Source of the DNA: Ampelocalamus luodianensis
Taxonomy: Eukaryota > Streptophyta > Magnoliopsida > Poales > Poaceae
Reading direction: 5' to 3'
DNA length: 64,000 bases
Assembly: GCA_036346255.1 (NCBI GenBank)
Contig: CM070622.1
Span: 29,724,751-29,788,750 of the forward strand
Under the pieces are notes generated by a model, which worked only from the letters and a program-made list of their open reading frames with translations, did not search any database and was not told where the DNA came from. Positions 25,058-36,850 of this stretch are shown one piece after another (the stretch's first letter is position 1; the number at the start of each line of letters is the position of its first letter). The translations under genes and the position numbers were made by a program.

Positions 25058-28000
25058 TGTGAGACCTCGGTTTATTAAATTTGTAATACTTGACCTTCCA
25101 CTGGTTCTAGTATCACAAATAGAATAATCCGCGTCTCGATGAATATGTGCCTCCCAGAACAAGCAGCACACATACATCGTATCAAAGCATGCATCAATTC
25201 CATACAACAGAATATAACAAGTCTACCAAAAGACATACATAATATAAGTTATTACTGAGCAATGACCTAGGCCAAATGACATAAGTACCAAATAAGTAAC
25301 AATGAAGCAAAGTTGCCATAAGATGGCTTAAACCAAAAGACGACCGGTTAGCCACATAACACCACAGGGCAACGACCGGGCCGCCAAGCTAATCGTCCCT
25401 TAAACGCCACAAAGCACAACTCACAAAAGTGAGGTCCATCGGACTCACTATCATCCTCTGCACAACACAAGCAATGCAGGTGAGTACAAAAATGTACTCG
25501 CAAGACTTACGAGTAACAAGCCTATACATAGCTACATGAAAGCTGTATTCAAAGGAATGTGGTTATATGGTTCTTTGGGCGCATAAAGCAAGTTTCATTT
25601 GCAACATTGTAATAGATTGAGCAATGCGTTTGTAAAATCTGTTTTAAGCATTTAAATAACAATGAGTAAACATAAGTAACAAGTATCCACCTAGAAGTGA
25701 CTTTCCCAAAGCCACCACAACATAGCATGAATCACGATTCATACCACCATCAAGTTTTAATTATAAAGGTTGTAGTCTAACTCTTGAAAAGCTTATCCAA
25801 GCGTGTCCATAACCTAGGGCGAGGCTATTCGAATAGTTTTAATCCTGCGGGGTGTACCAATGTACCCACACTTGGATCGCCTTTTTGCCAAGCTATTAAG
25901 CACACTTCCTTTGGTATGCCGCACGGCTAAGTCCTCTGAACCCTTTCCAATGGAATATGCTAATCAAGAGACGCATGCGTATGGGGTTAATCCTTGGTGA
26001 TCTGTCGACGAAATATGGATCACAAGGACCCATACGTGGAGCAGACACACCGCCTCGGCGGTGTTCCTCTCCTACAACGTGTCCATGTTGCATATAATCA
26101 AATATGCAACCCACCACGACTCATTAATTAACACAGCCCAAAGTACTCACTAAGAGAGGTCCCATATCCCTCTAGTGTGGTTAGCACGCACTGTAATGCT
26201 CGGATAACAGATACTCACAAGTAGTTTGGTCCTTAATTGACCCGGGCACCATTCCATTCACACCCAAAAGATCACACCACCTTACCATTGTGCCCAAGTC
26301 TAAATTGTTTTCATTTTCAGTTTTATTTTTGCAATTTAGACAAAGCACAATGCTGAAATATACATATTATACAGTTTGTGTGATCAAAGTTATCGACAAG
26401 TCGATAACCGCCCATTTCTACCGATAGCTAAGCATGGCTAAGCATAAATGACACGTAATCTACTAAGTGACAAGGGTCCATCCAGCGAACCCAAAATCAC
26501 AGCAAGTAACCTAGGCTTCAGTAGTAGAGGAATAAACATTTCTTACTGATAATGCATCTAGTAGGCCAGCTGTCGACAATAGTTTAAAACAACATAGCAA
26601 TGCATACATAGAATTTGCAAACAACATATTAGAGTTTGAAAATAGTAGGAACAATATGATCAAATGAATGCTACATCTGCTTGCTTGGCTGAAGTGCGAG
26701 ATCGATGGTCTTTGTGGCTCAATATCAGAAATAAAATTATCTTCGGAACCTAACGCGAAAAGGCGATAAGCAAATAAGAACGAAGAACACCAAATAAACT
26801 CCAACAGCAAAACACATCCAAATCTAATAAAATTTACACAACAGCTAGGGAATGATTTTATACAGAGATAGGAACAAGAATCATGCAATTTGGACTAAGC
26901 ATGCAAAAGATATGGACAAAATGCTCTTTCTCAGCCTCACAACAACCTAATTAATAATTAGCACTGTTCATGGCGAAATTTTCTAGAATGACCTAAGGTC
27001 TGAAATTTTCACATGACAGTAGATTATAACATCCTAATAACAGACAAAGTTGAGTTTACTAAATTTGGAGTTATACACATTTACTTATGATTTTCTAAGG
27101 TGTAAATCTAATGCAAGTCAAATTACGAATTATGAACATGCTCAAATTTTATTCCATATGAAAGTATCTTGACGGATGAATTTAACAAAATTGATTTTGG
27201 ACAAATTGGATTTAAGCGAGAAAAGATATGCATTTTCAAGGTTAAAACTATTTCGGAATATTCAAAGTGGCCAAATCAAGTTATTTCTAGTTACACAATT
27301 TTACGCTCTTTGGAACATGCTTAAATCCATTTTTATAATATACTTAAGTGATAACACAATTTATTACAGTTGGAATTATCTAAAAGCGCTTAAAATGAAT
27401 TAGTTATGAGTTTCTAAAGTTTTATATCATTTTGGATGTTAAATAACTACTTACCAAATACGCACAAACTCCAAAAGTAGAATAAGGCGTGGACACTTAT
27501 CCACCTCGATCTAAAATCCTCGGCTCACGCGGCGAAAAGCAGCGCTGCGCGCTAAACCTGTCGGGCCCACCGTTGGATCACGATCCAACGGCGCACACAA
27601 GTGTACGCATCCGGGCGGTGCGGTTGCTTGGGCCAATCCCACCGCAGATCTGCGGATGGATGGTCGAGCGCACCAACGGTCGGAAGGTCCGATTGCATAC
27701 ACGATCTCGGCCGTTGATCGCAAGATCGACGGCCGAGAATGATCAAGTCATCCGAGGGTCGAATGCACTCACGATGCGGGCGTTGATCACGAGATCGACG
27801 GTGACTAAGGATTGAAGTTTAAAAAGAGATGCCGACACGTGGGACCGCATGTCAGTGACTTAGGGTCACGACCGCAACGTTTTAACCCACGTGCACAGTG
27901 CACTGGGCCCACATGTCAACGACTAAGAGTGGCGGTTTAGGACAGAATTAATGCCATTAATGATTAACATTAAATAGACACTAATGACTTCTGAAATTTG

Positions 28001-30128
28001 ATTTTAACCCCTCGGGCCCACAAGTCAGCGACCCAGAGGTGATTTCCGACAGTGATTAAATGCCGACACATTAATTAATCAATGATTAAGCCTCAATGAT
28101 GTCGGAATAGTGCGGAGTTGCGCCAGCGGCGATTTAAGGATGTTGGGCCCACTGGTCAGTGGCTCAACGACAACGATTAAGACATCATTAATAACTAATG
28201 ATTAGTAATCATTAAGCAATTAATATGCCTTAATCAAATGACGAAAACAGGAGCTCCTCGCCGGCAAAAACCCGAGCGACTACAGCGGCTTGTCGCCGCG
28301 ACACCGGCGCGCGCGCCAACCAAGCACTAAAATGGAATCGCAATAGCACTACGAACCTAATGGTGGCATTCTCGCCGGCGGTGAGGGACCAGAACACCGG
28401 CTAGCCGGAAAAACGAAAATGGAACCCTACTGCTAGACATGAAAATCGCGATGAGCTCCGCTGCAACCCTAGGAAGCGGTGCCAGAGCCACTAGAACTAA
28501 TAAGAAGCTACCTTAGTGACGAGAAGCTTCAAAGATGGCCGGAGATGCTTGGTCACAGAGGGAGCTCGCCGGACTTGGAGAAGAAGGTTTGAAAATGACC
28601 CCAGAGCCAAATGAGTGATACCAAAGCATCACAATAGCTTCATTATAGTCCACGAAGCTACATGAGCAAGTAATTAGAAAATGGAACACTCACTGAAATG
28701 AGGAAGAAGATGACCAATTTGGCCGAATTTGAACAAACCCCAAATTGGACAATTCACGAGAATCAAATCCAAAATCAAGTGAGGGAAATGTTCAAGGAAG
28801 TAAATAGATAAGGATAGGGCAAAGAAACATGAAGGAGAACCACTGGAACACCAAGAACACCAATGGAGCTTTCGGGTCAACAATGGCAACTTGCCATTCT
28901 TGAGGTGTTAAGCTCCAATCGAGAATGGGGCTTGATGGTGGTCTAAAGAAACTCAGAGGTGATTTGGGTGCTTATAAGGTACTGGAGGTATTAGGGTTTG
29001 CACCACAAACTTTCGGGCGGCAAAACACAGAGCACAAGGTGCGGCCGACAAGGAAAAGATAATAGATGGTGCAATAGGGCATGGCATGGCCGAAAGTGTC
29101 TCCCACGACCCATAATGTCAACTAGGGCGGCCGTGGAAGCACGACAAGACAACCCCATGCCCTACACCGTGCCCGCACGGCTAGAGGTTGAAGATGACCA
29201 GCGCAAAGGCTCGGGCGTTCGAGCCCCACGATTCAAATTGGGCCGGTGAGATAGCGCCACGCCTCGGGCTTTAAACACAACGAAAAGGTCACGAGCCTAG
29301 GATTAGAAATGAGCGGCTCGGTGCCCCACGTCGCAAACGCGTTTACCACGGAGGAATCGCGGGCGTTGGATCTTAATCCAACGGCTCGATTCAAACCAAC
29401 AACCGAGGGTCCGAAGGTTTTGGAGGACCTCGACGGTTGGATGGAGATCTAACGGTCGACATTCATTTAAGCAACCGGAAGGTCCGAAGGGTTACACGCG
29501 CGTAGGCCGTGCGATTTAGATCTAACGGTTGAGATCCAACGCGTTTTTAAAGAGAGACTCGGTGCGATTGGTGATCGACCGAGTCAATTGGCTCGAGCCC
29601 AGTCCGACTCAACCCAAGGCACAGTGAAACCAGGTTTGACTTCAAAATTAGAACAAAGACTTTGAAGGATTCATTTGAGGTAGCAAAATAACTCCAAAAA
29701 TCATGAAATTTTTACAGGAGCTTGCTAACCCAGATATTAACCTTGTGTAAAATTTTCAGAGGTTTTTATACTGCGAATAAATCTCCAAAAATTCTGCAAG
29801 GCTCTGTTTTAATGTTTGACTGAGAGTCAAACAAGTTTGACTGCCCCCTAAAAATATTCAAACAATTTCTAAAAATTGCGAAATTTTTCAGGGGGGGCAC
29901 ATACCACCCCCAGGACTTAGGAAAAATGCTTCCAGAGGATGATCACAAAATTTGACAAGATTGTTTTTGGGATAACATAGTCTGGATCAAATAGACTTGT
30001 GACAATGTATTTCCATAATCCCTTGTACAAGAATTGTTTGGTACAACAGGAAATACATGATGTAAGAAAAAGTTTTAATTTCTACTGATTTTCTTACATT
30101 TGAAACACAAGCCCAAAATTGGGATGTT
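25058..30128 (-). repeat. 5' LTR of element B (nearly complete)
   Basis: A 5071-bp LTR starting TGTGAGACCTCGG. It is homologous to element A's LTRs throughout but clearly diverged from them. It contains the palindrome CTATTCGAATAG (25825-25836) and the inverted CCGTTGGATC/GATCCAACGG motif near 27570 and 29360. It stops at GGGATGTT (30128) without the last ACA and runs directly into GC-rich sequence. It carries no genes. Confidence 0.88.
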
Positions 30129-30559
30129 CTGACGGGCCGTCCGTGCTGCCGGCCAGTCGGACACCGTGCCGTGCGTCTTGACGCGCGAGTCGCTCTCGGT
30201 GAGCCCAAGCACGGCCCAAAGGTCCACCGTGCCGCCGCCGTGCCGTGCCGGCCCAAGCACGGTCCGTCGCCGTCGCCTGACTTACTGTGGAATGGAGGGA
30301 GGGTCAGGGACCGAGCCACCGAGGGGCGAGGGAGGAGAGGACATGCAACCTCACCTGGGCGTCGTCGCCGTCGCCGTAGAGGACCGTCGCCGTTGCCGTC
30401 AACCTCCACCGCTCCACGCATTGACGCACCCGAGGGCCGAGCCGCCGAGGGCGACTTTGAGGCGCGGCCGCGCGGGCGGAGCGAGGGGGCCCATGCCGAT
30501 GCGCCTCACGGAGGACCGGTGGAGGGGTGTGGAGGCCGGAGGGGGGAGGGGTGAGCCGG

Positions 30560-31060
30560 AGCGCCGTCCGCGAGCTCCTCCGCATTGAGCGCATCCTCCC
30601 CAACCCCAACCCCACCGCCACAGCCCACAAGCCCACAACCCCAACGTCCCCAACCCCGCAACGCCAAGAAGACCCACAAGCCGCCAGTAGCCTGCACCGC
30701 CTCCTCCACCGCACCGCCGGCCTCTCCGCCGCCGAGGCCACCTCCCTCCTTCGCGGCATCCCCAACACCCACCGACTGGGCCGCCTCCTCGAGGAACTCC
30801 ACCACCTTCGTCTCCCGATGTACAAAATCAAGATTCAAGAATGCCCTCGAGTCCGACCCGGACAGGCTCCTCTCCATGGAACCCGGCGAACCTTCCCGCC
30901 TCGTCGAGCTCCTGGACGTGCTCCGGTGCCGGGGGCCCGTCAAGGACCGGGTCCTCTCTCACGGCGTGCTCAGCGCCGCCGTCGCGGCCCGGCGGCAGGT
31001 GGAGCTCCTGCGCGAGCACGGGAAGGGGTTTGAGATTAGGTGGCTGGAGCCTGGAGGCGA
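30560..31060 (+). pseudogene. mTERF-like N-terminal gene fragment (tentative)
   Basis: A GC-rich coding-like stretch on the plus strand, opposite to the transposase. In one frame it reads SLHRLLHRTAGLSAAEATSL, then LLRGIPNTHRLGRLLEELHH. After a frame change near 30830 it reads NALESDPDRLLSMEPGEPSR, then LVELLDVLRCRGPVKDRVLS. These leucine-rich helical repeats resemble the start of plant mTERF (organellar transcription termination factor) proteins. Similarity ends near 31060 and no later repeats follow. A captured or stranded gene fragment is likely. The family call is from motif memory only. Confidence 0.4.
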
Positions 31061-31460
31061 GGTGGGGGCGTGGGGCTGGCGGGCTGCGCGGCGGCGGATG
31101 AGGAATGGGAGGAGTGGAGGACACGGCGGGGAAGAACTGAAGGAGGATTTGGGGGAGGAAAGAAACCGAAAAGGCGAGACCGCGAAGCTTCGTGCCTGTA
31201 AAGGACTAGGAGGGACCGAGGGAGAATGAAAAAAAGAGAGGGAATGGGAAAATAGGTTAGGAAAAATAAAAAATAATATAGAATGAAATAAAAAAATATT
31301 TGTAACACTGTAATACATAAATATTTAGGGGAATAAATAAAATTTATTTATTGTTCGGTATAGTACAAATACAAAGTTGTTGCCTCGTTAAAAACCTTAC
31401 ACCCAGTGTGGGTACCCCTAGTAAGGAAAAGAGTGCAACAACTACATATACATAGATAGG
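31061..31460. other. hAT 3' region, AT-rich, no gene
   Basis: A low-complexity purine-rich and AT-rich stretch follows the mTERF-like fragment, then the conserved 3' untranslated block of hAT elements (GTTGCCTCGTTAAAAACC at about 31380 and AAGGAAAAGAGTGCAACA at about 31423). No gene is visible. Confidence 0.5.
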
Positions 31461-33640
31461 CTAGTTGACGTCGAGATTCTCTAGATCGGCTATCGCCTCC
31501 GCGATCTCTGGATCCTCGAGCTGATGTTGCTTCCGTTCATCTGCCATCTCCCAGTCTTTGAGGCATGTGAGTGCCTCAACCATCTCAGGTGTGAGAGACG
31601 ACCTCCTTGGCTCGATGATCCTCCCCACCGTACTGAAAGTGGCTTCCGATGAGACAGTCGACACTGGAACCACAAGTACATCTCGTGCAAAATGTGACAG
31701 CACGGGATAAATACGTTGGTGGTTCTTCCACCACAAGAGGAGGTTGACATCATTGCCATCCGCGAAGTCAAGCTCGGTGTCCGCAAAAGGTGTGTCGAGG
31801 TAGTGGTTGATCTCTACTCTTGGATTCCATTGAGATTTGGTCGGCGCACGAGAAGATGAACTGGATGCCGGGCCTTTCAGCTTCTTCCAGACGTTGGAAG
31901 CGCTCACATTGCGCTGTCCTTGTTGCGTTGTTGAGGCAGTTGTTCTCGATTGACTTGCGCTGCCAAACTTTTCATAATACAAATCGAAAACTCGAAAAAG
32001 CTCGTCATGAATGTGAGTGTAAGCCTCAGAAAAATCAAGATCAAATGCCTCTCCAATTCCCTCATAAGCCCCCTTCAGATCTGCTAATTTTCTCTGAGGG
32101 TCCATAATCGTACCAAAACAGAAGAGATGTGGGATAGCTTGAAAATATTTTAAAAATTTTCTCTGCATTGGTTCAATAATAGGTCTCAGAAGGGCATCGT
32201 CTCTGTTTTCCTTAAAAGCGTTAGCGATAGTCCAAAGCCACTCGATGACTAAGCAAGAAGTAGGATAGTAAACACGAGATAAAACTGTGGTTGCATCGTA
32301 AAATACTTTCAAAAATTCACGAAAACGACCAAAGAACTAGCCAACTGCTTGATAACCAACCGCTACGAATTAGTATTGACGAAGAGAGTGATGATGTACT
32401 CGCATTCCTTGCACCGCTCAACATAGTATACGTGGAGTTCCACCACACTTTCATGTCGAGTTGAATTTCCTTGGCCTCTTATTGTTGGCCTTGCGGTACT
32501 CCCGAATCGGGCATATCTTGGACTGAAATCGTAATGAACTGGATAGCATCGCGTATGTTGTCTAGACTAGGTTTCATTACCGCAAGCTTTGCTCGCACGA
32601 TGAGGTTCAAGATGTGGCACATGCATCTCGTGGAGGACGAAACCACCAAAGTAGGATCGCAGATGCGGTGTGAGGAACTCCATGGCCGTCGTGTTAGCTG
32701 AGGCATTGTCAAGAGTAATGGCAATAATTTTGTTCTCTATTTTAAAATCCTGAATTACTTCTAATACGCGTTGTGCGATGGCCTCTCCGGTGTGTGCCTC
32801 ATCGATAGACCTAAACCCTATAACTCGCTTGTTCGAGTTATAATCGTCATCTAAGTAATGTGCAACAACACTAAGATAGCCTGCCCTTTGGTGAGATGAA
32901 GTCCATATATCGGAGGTTAAAGCAAAAGAAAAGGTAACTTTCAGGAAGTTTTCTTTCAAACTAGATAGTTTACGTTGGTAGAGTTCTATTATATCTCGCG
33001 CAGTTGTTCTCCTACTTACGTGTCGGTATTGCGGGCAAAAACCACGTTGGATCATTCTTTCAAACTAGAGCTACCGTGTCTAATAGGAAGATCCTCAAGA
33101 ACTATATATCTAGCAATTTCGTCTCTAGCTACCCGAGGGTTGTACATCCATGTACTTACCAACCATCGCCCCAAAGTTAAGCCGGGTCCGACGTTCCTTC
33201 CTTGCGTCCGCCACCGCTATCTTCTTCAAACACGCCACGCATGTCGCTTGAGATGACCTGCTCTCCACCGAGCGTGCGACAATTTAGCATGACAATATTT
33301 ACATGTGGCATAAGGTACCGACGCCGCCCTCTATTTCTATGTTGTACTCCATATGTCCTCAACACCATGCACGCCGGCGCGGAGCTTCCACTTGTTGCAT
33401 GCACGCTGCACCGCCTCGACGCCGGGTGGAGACGTTTGGGGTGGAGACGTGGGCATCCTCGAAGCCCTCCGTTCCGTCCATGTGTTGATCATCCATACCA
33501 TAGTCTCCCATTCCCGGGGAGAGTTGGCGAGGATCGATCTCTTGCTCTTGCACTTCTTCTATGGGAGGAGGACTAGGAGTGCGAGGGCGTGCTCTCCTGC
33601 TCCGTCCTGCTGTTTTCTTCTTTCCAAATATACTGGAAGA
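31461..33640 (-). pseudogene. hAT transposase (BED finger, RICESLEEPER-like), broken
   Basis: The domain order on the minus strand fits hAT transposases. A basic/acidic N-terminus (about 33640-33360) is followed by a BED zinc finger near 33230-33310 (CKYCHAKL ... HLKRH). The catalytic core starts at 33055-32567 (FALTSDIWTSSHQRAGYLSV, ITLDNASANTTAMEF). Then comes CMCHILNLIVRAKLAVMKPS in a different frame (32479-32724). A 283-residue C-terminal part (31461-32312) contains the RNase-H-fold tail and hATC dimerisation motif (WWKNHQRIYPVLSHFARDVL, STVSSEATFSTVGRI). Frameshifts near 32630 and between 32480 and 32312 make it nonfunctional. A functional protein would cut and reinsert the element in the nucleus. 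Confidence 0.88.
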
Positions 33641-33744
33641 CTACAATTTAGAGAGGAAAGAAATAGCAAATAGAGAACACAAGAAAAGATGATTGTGTGA
33701 CTTGTGTCTGTGTGGTGCGGTGAACAAATGAGGAGATGGGGAGA

Positions 33745-33751
33745 ATTTATA
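33745..33751 (-). promoter_or_regulatory. TATA box for the hAT transposase
   Basis: The minus strand reads TATAAAT (in CCTATAAATTCTCC), about 100 bp upstream of the N-terminal coding region of the transposase. Position and sequence fit a plant core promoter. Confidence 0.5.
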
Positions 33752-33879
33752 GGCAGTAAGGAACTAAGGATTTACAAAGAAGAGAAGTGATCTCGTATCC
33801 CTAAGAATAACAACGTCTCTCTGCGAAAGACTGGCATATACATTGACACTTTGACTGTCACACACACACTGGCACACTG

Positions 33880-34640
33880 CCGACTGTGACAACTCACGCA
33901 CACTGCCGCATCTACAGTCCCACTGCCACTGCCACACGGCCCACACCCACACGCCATTGGCGCAACCGCGCAAGAGGCCAAGAGCAAGAGCTGCAAGCCT
34001 GCAAGACTCATCGTCTCATCCTCTCCTCTCTCGGTCTCTCCGGTCTCATCGCCCCCAACCCAACTCCCCAGTACTACCGTGCCGAGCCCGAACGCCAACG
34101 GCCATCTCGCCAGTCGCTCACACGGGCACCGCCCACGCCGCACTGCCTCCTCCCTCTCCGGTCTCCATCGCCCCCAACGGCTCTCTGCCACGCCCACGCC
34201 TCCCTCTCTAGCCTCCAACGGCCGGCTCCCTCGACCTCCTCAGTCCTCATCCTCTTCGGTCTTCGCCCAGCGGCCGAGCGCCTTCACCTCCCTCTTCCAA
34301 TCCCCTTCCCTCTTCGTCCGCCTGCTCCCCTCTCCGGTCTCCATCGTCGCCCCCAACGGCTCTCCCACACGGCCCACGCCTTTGCCTCTTCTTCCACTCC
34401 CCCTCCCCCTCCCCCAATCCCATTCCCTCCCCGTCCGCCTCCCTCCCCTCTCCTCTCCTCTTCAACCGCCTCCCTCCTCGTCGCCTTTCGCCGCCGTGAA
34501 GGTTGGGCCGCTGCTGGAGCTGGCGATGCGCGGCGTGGGCCAGGTGAAGACGGGCAAGGGCCCGGCCGCCCGACCGCCGTGAAGAACCTCGCCTACACAT
34601 TCTCGATGAGACGGTGAGTTAGTGACTGTTGATTGCCTGA
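33880..34640 (+). other. C-rich exon-like block with imperfect tandem repeats, ending at a splice donor
   Basis: Pyrimidine-rich sequence with at least three copies of a module containing TCTCCGGTCTC.ATCGCCCCCAAC (about 34025, 34150 and 34325, spaced about 125-175 bp). A coding-like stretch around 34480-34615 ends with ACGGTGAGTTAG, a good splice donor, so it looks like a 5' UTR plus first exon of a host gene on the plus strand. I cannot identify the product. It lies inside the hAT, between transposase promoter and right subterminal block. It could equally be the element's own GC-rich promoter region. Confidence 0.35.
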
Positions 34641-34849
34641 TTGGTGAAGTGGTGACTGCAGAGTTTTGAACTTTTGATTGCCTTCTTTGATTCATCTCCT
34701 CTAGTCCTCTTCTGCAGTGGGCAGTGGCGCAAGATGGGTGTGGGCGTGGCGGGGCGGCGAGCAGGCGACGGCGTCGGGTGGTGCTGTGTGGCAGCCGGCA
34801 GCGCGTGCCCTGGCGCTTGCTATCGTGCCTTCGTGCGTGCCGTGCCGAC

Positions 34850-35040
34850 TTTGGGCTTGCCATCGTGCCGAACGTGCCGTGCCGCCCGTCGTGCCGAAGT
34901 TCTAGGCCCGGCACGGCCCTAGAGTTCGTGTCGTGCCGGCACGGTCCTAACAGTGATCATGCCGGGCCGTGCTTCCTCCGTGCCGGGCCGACCGGGCCCT
35001 GGGCTGGCCCGAAAAGCCCTAGCCCAGTGCCCAGGTCTAG
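34850..35040. repeat. hAT right subterminal repeats
   Basis: Dense, partly inverted GTGCCG/CGGCAC/GGGCC words, typical of the transposase-binding subterminal regions of hAT elements, ending with the putative terminal inverted repeat (CTAGACCTGGGCACTGGGC on the minus strand). The block at 30129-30280 has similar words. Confidence 0.5.
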
Positions 35041-35410
35041 TAGCAACTCACCAGTATGTTCTTTTGAGCTACGCAAAGAGAAAAAAAAAACACCCAAAGA
35101 AGTGGCTGAAAATGTCTGAATCCTGGCGTTACAAGGGAATTCTAGATTAAGTAGTTAACGACACTAATGGTAGTATGCTGACTAAAAAGGAGTTCTTTTT
35201 TAAAAAAATAAAATATAGTTCGACTAAAAAAGAGTTGATAGTAGCTAGTATTGTACCGCTTTCCAGACGTAAGCAACGCGGCACTTCTCATCTGGCTTCA
35301 ACTCATCCTCAACATCTGTGAAACTGCTGATGTGATCGTAGTACTTCAAGTAGTCAGGCAGACTAGAAACAAAGCTCACATCCCATCTGTATGTTCTGTA
35401 GGTTTGCTTA

Positions 35411-35664
35411 GGGTATGTACAGTGGTACAACCAACTAATGTTTATAGTATCTCTCTATATCATCTATAGACAGCTCTTACGATAATTTATCTTTTTAAAT
35501 GTCTTTATAAACAGTTCCTCTATGTATAATGTTTTTCGTGTTACAGTCGACTACTGCATGTGAGATGGTCTAGTTCTCTATACTCCCTCTCTCTCATTCA
35601 CACCATCTTATATTCTACGTGATAAAACTTATAGACAGTTAACATCACACTACTATACATGCTC
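35411..35664. mobile_element. Tourist/Harbinger-type MITE in the pseudogene's intron 4
   Basis: 254 bp with imperfect terminal inverted repeats (GGGTATGTACAGTGGT on the left, GAGCATGTATAGTAGT on the right strand) flanked by TTA on both sides (35408-35410 and 35665-35667), the signature target duplication of PIF/Harbinger elements. Confidence 0.75.
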
Positions 35665-36076
35665 TTACAGATACAACACCTTGAATGTATATTTGCATCC
35701 TTTGTTCTCTTTCGTTAGGAAAGATCAAGCCAAACTAACTAATGCGCACCTCTGTAACAGCATAGACATCGTAGGTATCATCTGGTAACAGGACGCTAGT
35801 GCAAAAAACTTGGCAAGGATCATCCGTGCCCGTGTCAACCCTTCCTCATAGTACAATGCATGTGAAGGACCAAAAATAGCACTAGATGATGCGATCCCAG
35901 CGTAGCTTAGCTTTTACCTAGAAGGTGCACGTATAGTATATACATACTAATATTTGCTAATAATTTTTTTTGAATACAATGTACTGTGACACCGGGTGGA
36001 CCAATTGAGCTATGCACTTATACATGTGAAGGACCAAAAATAGCACTCGATCATGCGATTCCAAGCGTAGCTTAGC

Positions 36077-36448
36077 AAACTTTTTTTATTATTAATTCTT
36101 TTTTAAATTTAATTTTAAAGTTAACTCCCGACGCATTTTATTTCTAATTCTGACCCCTTTGATCACGTCATCATCCATGACGTGACAAAACAACATTGTC
36201 ACGCCATAAGATAAGTCTGCAAAAACGCATTTTTTGTCACGCCACTGGTGATGGCGTGACCAAACAACACTGTCACGCCACTACCCATGGCGTGACAAGA
36301 GTTTGACCAGAAACGGGCTGGCGTGACAGTGTTATTTTGTCACACCACGTATGGTGGCGTGACCAAAGGGGGTCAGAATTGAAAATAAAGTGCACCGGGG
36401 TTAACTTTAAAATTAAATTTAAAAAAAATTAATTAATTAAAAAAATTC
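36077..36448. mobile_element. Mutator-type MITE (copy 1) inserted in TPS exon 4
   Basis: 372 bp flanked by the perfect 9-bp duplication TAGCTTAGC (36068-36076 and 36449-36457). It has long terminal inverted repeats of about 80 bp (TTTTAAATTTAATTTTAAAG near each end). The centre is built of short palindromes made from GTCACGCCA and TGGCGTGAC. A second copy lies at about 47935-48299. Confidence 0.85.
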
Positions 36449-36554
36449 TAGCTTAGCCCTACTACCCCGTGTAGATCCTTCCACCACCTGGAATTAATTT
36501 TATATATGTTGTCAGTAACATTGTGGTATATACGTACACTACTACTAAAATATT

Positions 36555-36850
36555 AATACTAGACGTCTGATCATAGACGGTTGACCGAAACCGTATGTAT
36601 TAAACACAATCACAGATGGTTTTTGTTTAGCGACCGTCCGTGTTACTTTCTGCGCTAAAAACCGTCTGTGAAGAGGTAATATCACAGACGGTTCATGTTG
36701 AAAACCATCTATGAAGTATCACAGAAAACCGTTTGTGATACTTCATAGACGGTTTTCAATAATAACCGTATGTGATATTACGACATATCAAAGACGGTTT
36801 TTGTTGAAAACCGTCCGTGATAATTAACTCATCACAGACGGTGCGTCATT
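36555..36850. repeat. CACTA subterminal repeat array
   Basis: About ten copies in both orientations of a motif close to TCACAGACGGTTTT / AAAACCGTCTGTGA, with units around 20-35 bp. Subterminal arrays like this are the binding sites for CACTA-encoded proteins. The adjacent inverted units could fold into hairpins. Confidence 0.8.

Larger units (their letters stand above)
19220..30128 (-). mobile_element. Element B: older Tekay/Del-like chromovirus, split by elements C and A
   Basis: The remnant consists of the terminal 715 bp of its left LTR (19220-19934), the interior (19935-25057) and a nearly full right LTR (25058-30128). The rest of the left LTR is displaced left of the window by elements C and A. 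It is the same family as A but clearly diverged. Pol is better preserved than in A, with a readable integrase and chromodomain. The right LTR stops at GGGATGTT and lacks the final ACA, so the outer target duplication cannot be confirmed. Confidence 0.88.
30129..35040 (-). mobile_element. hAT-type DNA transposon, decayed, with GC-rich gene-like passengers
   Basis: The interval holds a minus-strand hAT transposase pseudogene (31461-33640) bracketed by blocks rich in GTGCC/GGCAC words (30129-30280 and 34850-35040), the subterminal repeat style of grass hAT elements. The right end is probably near the CCCAGGTCTAG at 35030-35040. The left end is uncertain. It may have been displaced when element B inserted, since B's LTR ends right at the GC-rich block. 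Host-gene-like fragments sit on both sides of the transposase, between it and the subterminal blocks. No 8-bp target duplication could be confirmed. Confidence 0.6.
35257..36493 (-). pseudogene. Terpene synthase pseudogene (exons 4 and 5 remnants)
   Basis: Exon 5 (35257-35386) is intact: it opens with a splice acceptor and encodes WDVSFVSSLPDYLKYYDHIS, SFTDVEDELKPDEK, CRVAYVWKA, then a GT donor. It is two codons shorter than exon 5 of the intact gene at 62115-62250. Exon 4 starts at about 36493 (TGGTGGAAGGATCTACACGG), is interrupted by a MITE (36077-36448), resumes at 36067-36023, and is repeated again at 35917-35756. In the last copy the DDTYDVYA metal-binding motif is out of frame with the preceding TRARMILAKFFAL. 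No exon 6-7 or exon 1-3 remnant was found nearby. It is a dead paralogue of the gene at 59572-63813. Confidence 0.88.

Noticed and set aside
30166..31229. Several long overlapping frames on both strands suggesting genes
   Set aside because: The composition is very GC-rich; only the plus-strand frames with leucine-rich helical repeats give a plausible protein, and they need a frame change.
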